Made by a program: the position numbers and the translations under genes. This document shows, one piece after another, positions 1 to 8,426 of a stretch of 25,258 bases of DNA. The notes beneath the pieces are model-generated. The model did no database searches, was not told the DNA's origin, and saw nothing but the letters and a program-made list of their open reading frames with translations. This DNA comes from JACROF01 sp964533055. GTDB lineage: Bacteria > Patescibacteriota > Microgenomatia > Levybacterales > UBA12049. Every line of letters begins with the position of its first letter. Within the stretch, counting starts at the first letter, position 1. The stretch is from NCBI GenBank assembly GCA_964533055.1, contig CAZHKZ010000013.1, positions 1-25,258 on the forward strand. The letters run 5' to 3'.

Positions 1-2156
1 GTTGTTGTCGTTACAGGTGCAAGTGCTGACGAGCCATAGTGAAGATTTGCACTTGTTGCATAGATGTAATCTCCCTCAGTATCGATCTGAACAGTAAATG
101 TATGCGTAGTTGAAGTAGCGGTGAATGTTGCTGCTATTCTTTGCCATGCACCTGTTGCAGTAAATGTCTGGACAGTGGGTGTGCTTGTATTTATCGAGAT
201 TCTCCCCGCTACATTAATCTGATTATATTGTGGATCCATGCGAACGTAGACCGAGAAGGTGTAGCTTGAGCCTGATTTGAGGTAAGACGTAATAGTCTGT
301 ACAGCAGTCGCCGTTGGACCAGTTGAGATCAGGCGATCAGCGGTAGGTACTGCGGCAATACCAAATCCGATATCATTTGGCCCACTTACCGCATCGACAG
401 TTACCGACATGTTAGTCTTTACCCAGTTAGCTGAATTAAAATTGTTTGACTGAGTCAAAAGATTGAAAGCTGCAGTCGTTGGACCGGTAACAGCCACTTC
501 CACTTCAGAACTATCATTGCCTTTTTCAAAATAAACAGTCTGACCTGAAAAAGTCGCTATGAAGGCTGTATCAACAGTGATCTGCGTAGCAGAGTCAACA
601 GACACGACCTTAGTCGGACGTGCAATACCAGGACCCACAACATACATATTTGCAGCAGCACCAAGTGTGGCCGTTGTAGCGGTAAAGGTAGATGAATTTG
701 CCACACTGACTGTTATCTGCCATGGAGTATCAATTGAGACAACAGTGGCACTCGACCCAATACCGGTACCAGCAATCTGAAGCCCGGGGAAGACATTGGC
801 TGCTAAGAAGTTAGTAGTTGAACCGACAGGTATACGGATCTTTGTCTGACCAGAGATGCCTTGACAGTTAATCACAGTTCCAAGGCCTGTATTAAAACTC
901 CCCGAAGGAATAGTCAACGTTGTACCACTAACTGTACCGGCTGCGTTGGTGATACCTGAAAGTACCCCATCATATTTACGCAATTTGTAGTAATACGTCG
1001 TGCCATTGACTGGTGGCTGACCATCAAGAGTTGCGCCATTAGGTGCAGTTTCGTTGACGAGATTGGTATGATTGGTGGTAAGAGTAATAACTGTAGCTGT
1101 AAAGGATAAAATGGTATAGGTACCGTTATTAGACACAGTTCCAGCTACAACTACATTTCCTCCAACGACAAAACCTGCATTGGTAAAACTTCCTGCTCCA
1201 GCACCACCGAGTGTAATCGTTCTTCCTGCTTGGGCAAAAGTGATCGTTCTTGCAGGCGAAGCAGTCGCAGTAATCGTCGCAACAAATCCATTCGAATATG
1301 ACACTGTTGCCGGTACGAGCGTGTCATAGATACGATTGGTTGAATCTGGGGTAAAACCTGGAGAAGTACTCCTAAAGATCTGATAGGACGTCTGACCGGC
1401 AGCACTAGGTGTAGGATCACGCCTCGTCCAAGTAAGTACTACTGTGCGGGATGCACTGTTATATGCTCCAAAGTAAGCTGGGAAAAACTGACTTCCAATA
1501 AATGGTGTAGCAGACACAGTTCGCCCTTCGTAATAGATGGCTAAATTATTCCAATCATAAAAGGTCCTTACCTTAAGATAATATTTGGTATTGTTGACCA
1601 GCTTTGCCCCAGCAACTGGATCATTTCCAATTCGTGAGGTAGAGGCGGCAATAGCGTAACTCTTGTAGGCATGAAACATATCTTCAGCTATTCGTAAATT
1701 GGTAAATGTATTATTACTTGAAGTCTGAATCAACATCGGGGCTACTCCATATATCTCAAGATTACTCATGGTATTTGAGGTAAAATTGGCTGTAAAGTTA
1801 AAAGCATCCTGAAATGAGGCATTGGTATTAAGCGCATAGAACCGTACATAGTTCCACGTTGAATTTTGCGTATTTGATATCGAGAGCATCGCTGCTGGAC
1901 TGGTCACTGTCGAAACAGCAACTTGAAGAGCTTTCGGAGCACCAATACAGTAATTAAAATCGGTAATAGTTGCATTATTCATATAGCTCCAAACAGTTGT
2001 TCCTGCTCCATATCTCGTATCACGGGTAAACCATCCGTTAGAACCGACCGTACCCGAAAGAACAGAGTATCGCCTAACTGGCTCTAGTGCAAAGCCAACA
2101 CTGTTAAACGTCACACCATAACACTCATTAATTAGTGGGGGTAGAGAGAAGCCAAC
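1..2156 (-). CDS. Giant phage virion-type surface protein, C-terminal part (3' end outside window)
   Basis: This is the continuation of the gene that starts at 5083. When the 100-N gap and one 55-base duplicate are removed, the frame reads on without a stop from residue 943 to the window edge (about residue 1,642). The first part continues a virion-type module (VGFALEPVRRYS, then WFTRDTRYGAGTT). An FN3-like domain begins near residue 1,160 (LTWTRRDPTP, YQIFRSTSPGF) and appears to be split by a small beta module (GTVSNNGTYTILSF) before its last strands (NGTTYYYKLRKYD, near 1,310). Short repeats of the form PGLQIAGTGIG/VVSIDT follow. The end resembles a carbohydrate-binding-module-like sandwich (SANWVKTNMSV, YTFSVYVRMD, residues about 1,490-1,642). 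These module types are common in tailed-phage structural proteins from metagenomes; the function here (adhesin, glycan binding) is inferred. No stop codon is reached in the window. Confidence 0.7.
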
Positions 2157-2311
2157 NNNNNNNNNNNNNNNNNNNNNNNNNNNNNNNNNNNNNNNNNNNN
2201 NNNNNNNNNNNNNNNNNNNNNNNNNNNNNNNNNNNNNNNNNNNNNNNNNNNNNNNNTGTTAAACGTCACACCATAACACTCATTAATTAGTGGGGGTAGA
2301 GAGAAGCCAAC
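2102..2311. repeat. 55-base exact duplication flanking a 100-N gap (assembly artefact)
   Basis: Bases 2102-2156 and 2257-2311 are identical over 55 bases (both begin TGTTAAACG and end GAAGCCAAC), and 2157-2256 are exactly 100 Ns. Fifty-five is a usual assembler k-mer length, so these are most simply two contig ends that overlap and were joined by a scaffolder with a default gap. The total excess is 155 bases, which is not a multiple of three and breaks the minus-strand frame; removing it restores the frame. Confidence 0.9.
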
Positions 2312-5083
2312 GTTTGTAAGCGAAATAGCCTCGGCCTGATTAAAGGTGTTATATGACTCATCAAAAAGACAGATACTCGCCGTCAGTGTCCCTCCTGCCG
2401 TCATCACCATATTCGTACCCACAATTCTAGAGGCAGTCTGAAGATTGGCGGGAGTCTGATTGGTAATCATGATGTTTGGGCACCTTACCTTCGCACCCGT
2501 GGGGACTTTATTCCCATTTACGTTATCTCCGAACTGCACCGTGTTCGTCAGCTGAGCCTCATATGGATTAAAACAGACCAATGAGACATCTTTGACCATG
2601 CCAGATTGAATAGTCCAAGAAGTCCCTGAATTCGTCGAGGTCATAGCATAGCTTCTGACAGCTGTCACAGCAGTTGAAGAACTTGAGACAGCTACTAGAG
2701 TTGTTCCGTTCGCCACAATTCCGGTCCAGCTACCAATTTGAGTTCCGGTCAGTGTTGTTGTTGTCCATGAGACTCCATTGGTCGATCGTGCGGTCTGAGA
2801 AGAGATGGTCGTTGAGACCACGACGAAGTTAGTCCCGTCCCAAGCCACACCACTACTCGTACTGTTGGGCAACGCACCTCCAGCCGTAAAGGCACCCGTG
2901 GTTGGATCTGCTTTATTTTGATTACCAGTTGAGCTTCCAGAGACCACCATCCAGAGCGATCCGCTATATGTGAGCGCTGTATACGTCGCACTCGTCAACG
3001 TTGCACCCACAGACCACGTTCCTGCACCATCGGCATCGTAATTACTCACAGTTCCCGTACCGACAGCGAGATACCTTCCCCCTCCATATGAGACTGCATT
3101 CCAAACCTGTGAACTCATCGTCGTTGCTACCCATGTCAGACCATTGGTCGAGGATGCCCCAACGGTTGTGGCAGCATTTGCGGCAGTCTTTCCAACAGCA
3201 GCAAAGGTCGTTCCATCGCTAGCAACACCAGTCCAATTCTGCTGGGAAGGCATGGAGCGCTGAGTCCACGTAATCCCATCTGAACTAGTAGCACAAAATT
3301 TGGATCCTACGATACCGTCCGAACAAACAGCCACGAATAAGCCCGTCGTAGCCCCATAACAAACTGCCGTCCAATCAGCCACAAATGGAAGCGTACGCTT
3401 GGTCCATGTCGCTCCATCACTACTTGTTGCAGCGATATTTGAGTTCGTCGTCGAGACTGCAACATACGTACTATTTCCATAGCAGACGGCCGTCCAGTTC
3501 GTTGAAACTTCAGTCGTAGTTATGTTGTTTAACTCAAGTAATGTTGAGGAAATAATCCGATTAACCACTGGTCCCGCAGGCATACCCGGACCAGTAATTG
3601 AAGCCCCTGGATATAGCCCAGTAGTTGAAGTAACAGTCAATAATCTTTGCGCCAGACTTCCATCTGTGCAATTGATAATAGTTGGTCCGTATGGTGCAGA
3701 TGCTGCTTGTTGTATAAAAAATTTACCCCTCTTTCCCGACCCCACTGCAGACAGTCCTTCAAGCAGAATTGGCGATGCATCACCATAGGATCCAGTAGCA
3801 TTAAGCCACTGCTCATAGACCCCAGACCCAGATGCAGTCTCCACCCATAATGCAGCTATATAGTCTGAAAAAGGAGCAGTCATCGTCTGTCCCGATGAAC
3901 CACTTCCCGTGCCTAGCTCGATCCAGTTACCAGTAATTTCGATATCGCCGATACCTGATCCTGGTGTGATAGTCGCAGCTGCCGCACCAGTAGCACGACC
4001 CATGACAAAGCGGATACCAGTCGAAGTCGAGCTATTGGTAATTGCGAGCTTACCATTCGTCAGCGTGATCGCTGTCCAGAATTTTTCTTGATCAGTATTT
4101 ACCGTTACAGTCGAGTTATTCGTAATAACTAACGTGTCATTGGAATTCCAAGTAGTCGGAGTCGCACAGACACAAGAGACTGCCTGACTGAGCTGAGTAC
4201 TTGCACGCCAAACAATCCCGTCATACGAATATGCAGAGTTGGTAGATGAAGTCGAGACGGCAACGAAAAGATTGTTCCCGAAAGCAACACCGACCCAAGC
4301 AGCCGTAGCCGGCATCGTTGCAGCATTCCAGGTGATTCCGTCAAGTGAATAAGCTCCAACAGTTCCCGAGGTATTACTGACTGCCACGAACGTGCCGTTT
4401 CCATAGGTAATCGACCTCCAGTTCGAAGATGAAGGCATCGTCATCTCGTTCCACGAGACTCCTCCATCAGTCGAATAGGCACCCTTGTCAGTACCTGATG
4501 CGATAGCGACAAAGGTACTTTCACCATAGGCCATATCTGTCCAATTGCGCGATGCAGGCAGTGCACCTCCAGCGGTCCAGCTCGTACCATTGGTAGAGTA
4601 TGCCGAGTCTGTACTCCCGTAAGAGACAACAACAAAGCGAGAACTACCGAACTCGAGAGCTCTCCAGTCGCCACTCACTGGCAGTGCGCTCATCGATGTC
4701 CATTTAGCACCATCTAGGGAATAAGCACCCGCAGTTGAAGCTCCACCAGCTGTGGAAACAAATCTATCTAATCCATATTTAACCGAGTACCAGGAAGCTG
4801 TAGCTGGCATGGTGCGAAGTGTCCACGTAGCTGACACACCGGCTGGTGAAGATGCAGCGATGGTACCTGAGGTAGAGCTGACGGCAACTACGATATTATT
4901 ACCATAGCAAACCGCTTGCCAAGCAGATGAGGAAACAATTGTTGCCGTGACCCAAGTGGCGATACCGGTAGCTTGAGTCTGATACGTTGCAGAACCTGAA
5001 GGCAGAGCAATAAAATTAATTCCTCCAGACATCGAAAATACATCATCTGCATTTATGCTTCTATCGATGGTTATTGTTGCCAT
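2257..5083 (-). CDS. Giant phage virion-type surface protein with two beta-propeller blocks, N-terminal part
   Basis: The start is the ATG at 5083 (MATITIDRS); an ATG eight bases upstream is out of frame and stops quickly. There is no signal peptide. Six repeats of about 42 residues with the pattern W-x-x-V-x-Y-G-...-F-V-A-V-S-...-S-x-D-G-x-x-W occupy residues 55-305, and seven more occupy about 530-830; both sets look like BNR/sialidase-type beta-propeller blades. Between and after them are segments that I recognise as a virion structural family of metagenomic tailed phages: NNSTVTVNTDQEKFW, GNWIELGTGSGSSGQTM, VYEQWLNATGSYGD, GKRGKFF (311-460) and NGNKVPTGAKVR, TPANLQTAS, LFDESYNTF (838-942). 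The second propeller therefore sits inside this module. The raw frame runs into the N gap and would end falsely near 2132; the real gene continues in 1-2156. A leaderless promoter precedes it. Role as an adhesin or filament is inferred. Confidence 0.8.
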
Positions 5084-5250
5084 AAGCCATTATAANNNNN
5101 NNNNNNNNNNNNNNNNNNNNNNNNNNNNNNNNNNNNNNNNNNNNNNNNNNNNNNNNNNNNNNNNNNNNNNNNNNNNNNNNNNNNNNNNNNNNNNNCATCA
5201 TCTGCATTTATGCTTCTATCGATGGTTATTGTTGCCATAAGCCATTATAA
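5041..5250. repeat. Second 55-base duplication flanking a 100-N gap (assembly artefact)
   Basis: Bases 5041-5095 and 5196-5250 are identical over 55 bases, and 5096-5195 are exactly 100 Ns. The duplicated block holds the first codons of the giant minus-strand gene, its start and its -10 box, so the assembly shows two copies of the gene start (ATG at 5083 and at 5238). After removal of 155 bases the distance between the divergent starts at 5083 and 5343 is 104 bases. Confidence 0.9.
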
Positions 5251-5273
5251 ACAAGAAAGCTAAAAAGAGACAA
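5244..5273 (-). promoter_or_regulatory. Leaderless-type promoter of the giant minus-strand gene
   Basis: Read on the minus strand: TTGTCT (5273-5268), an 18-base spacer, and a perfect TATAAT (5249-5244, repeated at 5094-5089 in the duplicated block). Only five bases (GGCTT) separate TATAAT from the ATG, so transcription should begin at or beside the start codon. No Shine-Dalgarno is present. Confidence 0.6.
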
Positions 5274-5305
5274 GAGATCACACGCTCAAATTACGGCTCG
5301 TCTAG

Positions 5306-5335
5306 TTGACAAATCTTCAATCCAAACGGTAGAGT
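5306..5335 (+). promoter_or_regulatory. Promoter for the 5343 gene, near-leaderless
   Basis: A perfect TTGACA (5306-5311), an 18-base spacer and TAGAGT (5330-5335, four of six matches) lie seven bases before the GTG start at 5343. There is no Shine-Dalgarno. Confidence 0.5.
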
Positions 5336-5342
5336 TGGCTCA

Positions 5343-5951
5343 GTGAAAAAACACGTCATAGCCACCTACTCATCTAAAGAAAATGGAACAATCGAAGTCG
5401 TTAAAGGGAGGACCGGCTACTCCATAGTGGTAGATGAGATCGCACAATCAGGACCCGATCTAGAAATCCTCTGGGAGGAAGCATTTACAAAGTTACTCTC
5501 CGGAGTACCTCTCAAAAAAATCCTCATTTTAGGCTTTGGAGCTGGATCTGTAATGAATCCTTTGCGGAAATTCTGGCCAAAAAGTACTGTCACGGCAGTA
5601 GAGATCGATCAGACAATGATAAAAATCGCCCACACCTACTTCCCAGAGCATCTACGTGGTGTAAATCTGTCCAAGCGTGATGGTTTTAAGTATATCGCAA
5701 GTCTAGAGAAGAAAATGTCATTTGACCTCGTGATAGTTGATTGCTACATCGGGGACTCAGAACCAAGCGATATGAAAACACTCAGCTTCCTAGAGAATCT
5801 TAAGAAAATCTCCCACCACGTTCTCCTCAATCAGCTCTTCCTCCCAGATAAAAAAACAGAGATGCATAAAATCGAATTTCTCAGGACCCTTGATAGTATC
5901 TATCCGGTTAAAGCTCTCAAGCTCCCCTATAATATTATTATTGCGTACTGA
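5343..5951 (+). CDS. Spermidine-synthase-like / SAM methyltransferase-fold protein
   Basis: A 202-residue protein starting at GTG (MKKHVIATY). It shows a Rossmann methyltransferase core: the glycine-rich loop LGFGAGS (63-69), the acidic end of strand 2 in TAVEID (84-89), KRDGFKYI (111-118), and FDLVIVDCY (127-135). This order (G-loop, E-x-D, RDG-F, VDxY) is that of the spermidine/spermine synthase family. The small N-terminal beta domain is short and the polyamine-site acidic gate is not clear, so aminopropyl transfer cannot be claimed; many such CPR proteins are annotated only as spermidine-synthase-like. The protein is likely cytoplasmic, with no signal peptide or membrane segment. It is divergent from the giant gene at 5083 and is followed by a separate promoter for the next gene. 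Ends with TGA. Confidence 0.75.
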   Translation: MKKHVIATYSSKENGTIEVVKGRTGYSIVVDEIAQSGPDLEILWEEAFTKLLSGVPLKKILILGFGAGSVMNPLRKFWPKSTVTAVEIDQTMIKIAHTYFPEHLRGVNLSKRDGFKYIASLEKKMSFDLVIVDCYIGDSEPSDMKTLSFLENLKKISHHVLLNQLFLPDKKTEMHKIEFLRTLDSIYPVKALKLPYNIIIAY

Positions 5952-5961
5952 CGAGATGACC

Positions 5962-5985
5962 ACATCTATTACGCTCTGTAGATGT
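5962..5985 (+). repeat. 7-bp inverted repeat after the 5343 gene
   Basis: ACATCTA (5962-5968) and TAGATGT (5979-5985) form a perfect 7-bp stem with a 10-base loop, 11 bases after the TGA at 5951. No U-run follows, so it is only a weak terminator candidate. Confidence 0.35.
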
Positions 5986-6005
5986 ATCGGAGAATTTACA
6001 TTGTA

Positions 6006-6035
6006 TTGACATCAAATTTGAACAAGTGCTAGATT
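6006..6035 (+). promoter_or_regulatory. Leaderless-type promoter with extended -10
   Basis: TTGACA (6006-6011), an 18-base spacer, and TGCTAGATT, an extended -10 with hexamer TAGATT at 6030-6035. Seven bases separate it from the ATG at 6043, so the transcript should start at the start codon. No Shine-Dalgarno is seen. Confidence 0.6.
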
Positions 6036-6042
6036 AATACTC

Positions 6043-6255
6043 ATGGAAGCTGATATCACAATTAAGCCAGAGGTTCATTTTGTTTGCATTGGAGGCTGTG
6101 GACTCACCGCGACGCAACAGCAAAAGTGTTTAACGCCCGGATGCTGGAGAGCCAGGAATCCACTCGGTGAGTGTGATTGTACTGATGGGCTACACACTGC
6201 ATTTAATGAGAATTATCATATTTCTCCCAAGGACGCTGAAAAATTAGTTGAGTAA
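6043..6255 (+). CDS. Small cysteine-rich CPR-type protein, putative zinc-binding
   Basis: A 70-residue protein with six cysteines: VCIGGCG, then KCLTPGCW, then ECDCTDGLH. The order C-x3-C...C-x4-C...C-x-C followed by DG-x-H looks like one or two metal-binding knuckles. I recognise this pattern (CxGGCG ... C ... C ... L-x-E-C-x-C-x-D-G-x-H) as a short conserved hypothetical protein frequent in CPR genomes, but no function is known to me. There is no signal peptide or membrane segment, so it is presumably cytoplasmic. It has its own promoter and is not translationally coupled to a neighbour. Its being real is supported by the motif, the promoter and the clean length; zinc binding is inference. 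Confidence 0.75.
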   Translation: MEADITIKPEVHFVCIGGCGLTATQQQKCLTPGCWRARNPLGECDCTDGLHTAFNENYHISPKDAEKLVE

Positions 6256-6297
6256 ATAGATCTTTCAGCGCTCATCTATATCACTTCTCAAAAACCC

Positions 6298-6327
6298 TTG
6301 ACACACCAGAAAAGCGACTCCTATACT
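6298..6327 (+). promoter_or_regulatory. Promoter for the 6381 virion-type gene
   Basis: TTGACA (6298-6303), an 18-base spacer and TATACT (6322-6327) form a good sigma-70-like promoter. The start would be near 6334, leaving a leader of about 47 bases, unlike the leaderless genes nearby. The leader contains CCCAGACGTGG, then a run of six Ts and AGGTAAAAAAAG before the ATG, so only a weak ribosome binding site. Confidence 0.6.
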
Positions 6328-6380
6328 AATTATATATTCTTCACTGCCCAGACGTGGTGAGGTTTTTTAGGTAAAAAAAG

Positions 6381-8378
6381 ATGGCAAGTATTGGATCAGA
6401 CTTCACAATCGACTACGTCAATAAGCGAGTTTACCACTCAGCAAACAGCAATGTTTACACGGTAAACGCGCTCTATTCCTATCTTCAAGATACTTTCGAT
6501 GAGCTAGCTCAGATGGATGACACCATCCCGATGTCAGCTCAGACCCCTACTGACTACACCCTCATTAATGGTTGGTTCATGGATGACACCTCTTTTCAGT
6601 ACCTCAAGGGTGGAGCTATTCAGACAAGCGGTTACACTGGCGATGTCTATGTTCTAACTCTTCAAGCAAGTGGCTATACAAATGCAATAGCTGGAGACAT
6701 TGGTAAGACTGTAACAGATGGGTCAACTCACACTGGTGTTCTGCTTGCCTACAATAATACAACGCGCAAATGGTGGATTCGAAAAGTTGGCACTACGTTC
6801 GCCAATAGCGATGCCCTCACCATCACATCTGGCACGGGGGTCGGCACGATAGCCTCAAGTAGTGGTGTGGCAACAGGCGAAGATCTCTTTCCCAATGTCT
6901 ACACTCTTGGATCTATCGAGGAAGATGATTCGCAGCAGATTTACATCATTCAAAATGCCAGTAGACTCACCGAGTGGTGGCCTGAATCCGGTAGCGGCAC
7001 TCAGCAGATAGACGTACTCATTAAGACAAAAGAGGCTGGAACCGAAATAGCCAACGGAGTCATTACCGTATTTCTACGTCATTATCCCACAGGTGGTAAT
7101 GCCGACCTTTATGACCATTTTGGTATCGATCTTACGGCTGGCGGTAGAAATGCCGTACCGTTAGCTACATCACCAGATCTTAACAACCTTACTGCAACAG
7201 GAACGGTCTCTGGCTATAATGACGTCACCATCGCCTTCGTCAATGGGACAATAACCTATAGCGCTATCTCTGGATCATTTACCAATCTAGAAACAGTAAC
7301 TCAAGCCACCTCGGGCGCAACCGGCATTTTCCTCTACCAAACAACGACCACCGGAGCGGGCACAATGACACTTGGAAACGTTGTTGGAACGTTTGACAAT
7401 ACCCATGTCATAACAGGCGGCACATCTGGTGAAACTGCCACATCTTCTTCCACGCTAACTGAGGCATACACGATGAGCAAGAACTTTGAGCAAGGTTCTT
7501 CGTATCCATATTCGGTCATAATTGGCTGTGCTACTCGAGTGCTGACTGAAGTCTATGAATATTTTAAATATGTAACAAGAGTCGGATCAACATTTAGCAC
7601 CTATCCGACAGCCAAGGCTCAAGGAGGAGCGATCACGCATACGGCGCTTCAAGGACAGCAGTACATCAGAGCTCATGAAGATAACCAGACTGTTCCAGAT
7701 AACACCTTCTCCCCTGTAAAGGCATCACCATTTGGCACCTTCGCTGGAGGAAAGTTCTTCGGTGCGCAAGGCGTTTGGATTGAGAATATGGCAGCTGCCG
7801 ATATCCAGAATTTCCAACTCATTGACTCTGACGGCACCACAAGAACTCCGCCAAACAAGCAAAGCATCACAATCACAAACCTCCTTTCAGGAGACCGTGT
7901 AAGTGTTTTCCGAACAACATCTGGTACTACTATCGATAAGGCTATGTATTCACTCGGTGTTCAAAGTGGTGGCAACAACGGTACAGGTGATAGTCAGATT
8001 CTGGTATCTGGAGCAATCTCAAATGATACCCCTGCAAGTGGATCAATCAGACTTGTTGACACCAGCGATCTAACTTCAACGCGTGAAACTAGGTATACAT
8101 ACACCTCATGGTCTGGCTCGACATTCTCAGGAGTCTCACCTACCCTTGATCGAGACTATACTGCATCGGATGATAAAGCATATATACCATTTATCGATGA
8201 ACAAGCATCATCGACATCAGTTACTGTTCAAGTCATCTATGTCTCAGATCGAAGCATCCTTCTTCGTGTTCGAAGAAAAGCATCTGTCGCGATTCTACCT
8301 TTCGAAACTACTGGTACCTTTGGCTCAACTGGGTTCTCAACATCTGCAATTCGCACAACAGATACTATCGTCACCTAA
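6381..8378 (+). CDS. Phage virion structural-type protein
   Basis: A 665-residue protein without signal peptide or membrane segment. The N-terminus (DFTIDYVNKRVYH, VNALYSYLQDTFDE, TIPMSAQTPTDYTLINGW, residues 7-66) and the later blocks (EVYEYFKYVTRVGS, PFGTFAGGKFFGAQGVWI, LIDSDGTTRTPPNK, LSGDRVSVFR, RYTYTSWSGSTF, ILPFE near the end) match, by my recognition of the family, a large structural protein of metagenomic tailed phages. Two low-complexity Gly/Ser/Thr-rich beta segments lie at about 120-150 and 265-355. It is followed after 48 bases by another virion-type gene with its own promoter, as in phage tail or baseplate clusters. In a CPR chromosome it could be a domesticated surface fibre, a tail-like particle component or a prophage remnant. 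Phage-family membership is fairly sure; the job in this cell is not known. Confidence 0.75.
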   Translation: MASIGSDFTIDYVNKRVYHSANSNVYTVNALYSYLQDTFDELAQMDDTIPMSAQTPTDYTLINGWFMDDTSFQYLKGGAIQTSGYTGDVYVLTLQASGYTNAIAGDIGKTVTDGSTHTGVLLAYNNTTRKWWIRKVGTTFANSDALTITSGTGVGTIASSSGVATGEDLFPNVYTLGSIEEDDSQQIYIIQNASRLTEWWPESGSGTQQIDVLIKTKEAGTEIANGVITVFLRHYPTGGNADLYDHFGIDLTAGGRNAVPLATSPDLNNLTATGTVSGYNDVTIAFVNGTITYSAISGSFTNLETVTQATSGATGIFLYQTTTTGAGTMTLGNVVGTFDNTHVITGGTSGETATSSSTLTEAYTMSKNFEQGSSYPYSVIIGCATRVLTEVYEYFKYVTRVGSTFSTYPTAKAQGGAITHTALQGQQYIRAHEDNQTVPDNTFSPVKASPFGTFAGGKFFGAQGVWIENMAAADIQNFQLIDSDGTTRTPPNKQSITITNLLSGDRVSVFRTTSGTTIDKAMYSLGVQSGGNNGTGDSQILVSGAISNDTPASGSIRLVDTSDLTSTRETRYTYTSWSGSTFSGVSPTLDRDYTASDDKAYIPFIDEQASSTSVTVQVIYVSDRSILLRVRRKASVAILPFETTGTFGSTGFSTSAIRTTDTIVT

Positions 8379-8391
8379 TTTCTACGTTGCA

Positions 8392-8420
8392 TTGCCAGCC
8401 TTGTGCATTTTCGTTAAACT
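8392..8420 (+). promoter_or_regulatory. Leaderless-type promoter of the 8427 gene
   Basis: TTGCCA (8392-8397), a 17-base spacer and TAAACT (8415-8420) stand exactly six bases before the ATG at 8427. No Shine-Dalgarno precedes the ATG. The same layout is seen at the host envelope genes further on. Confidence 0.55.
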
Positions 8421-8426
8421 AGCTCT

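Noticed and set aside
2102..5250. The 55-base repeats as mobile-element ends or recombination sites
   Set aside because: Each pair is exactly 55 bases and flanks exactly 100 Ns, and the two pairs differ in sequence, which is what overlapping contig ends give.
6334..6380. Hairpin or riboswitch in the leader of the 6381 gene
   Set aside because: Only short stems (CCA/TGG or TCAC/GTGA) can be drawn around CCCAGACGTGG and a T-run; too weak to call.
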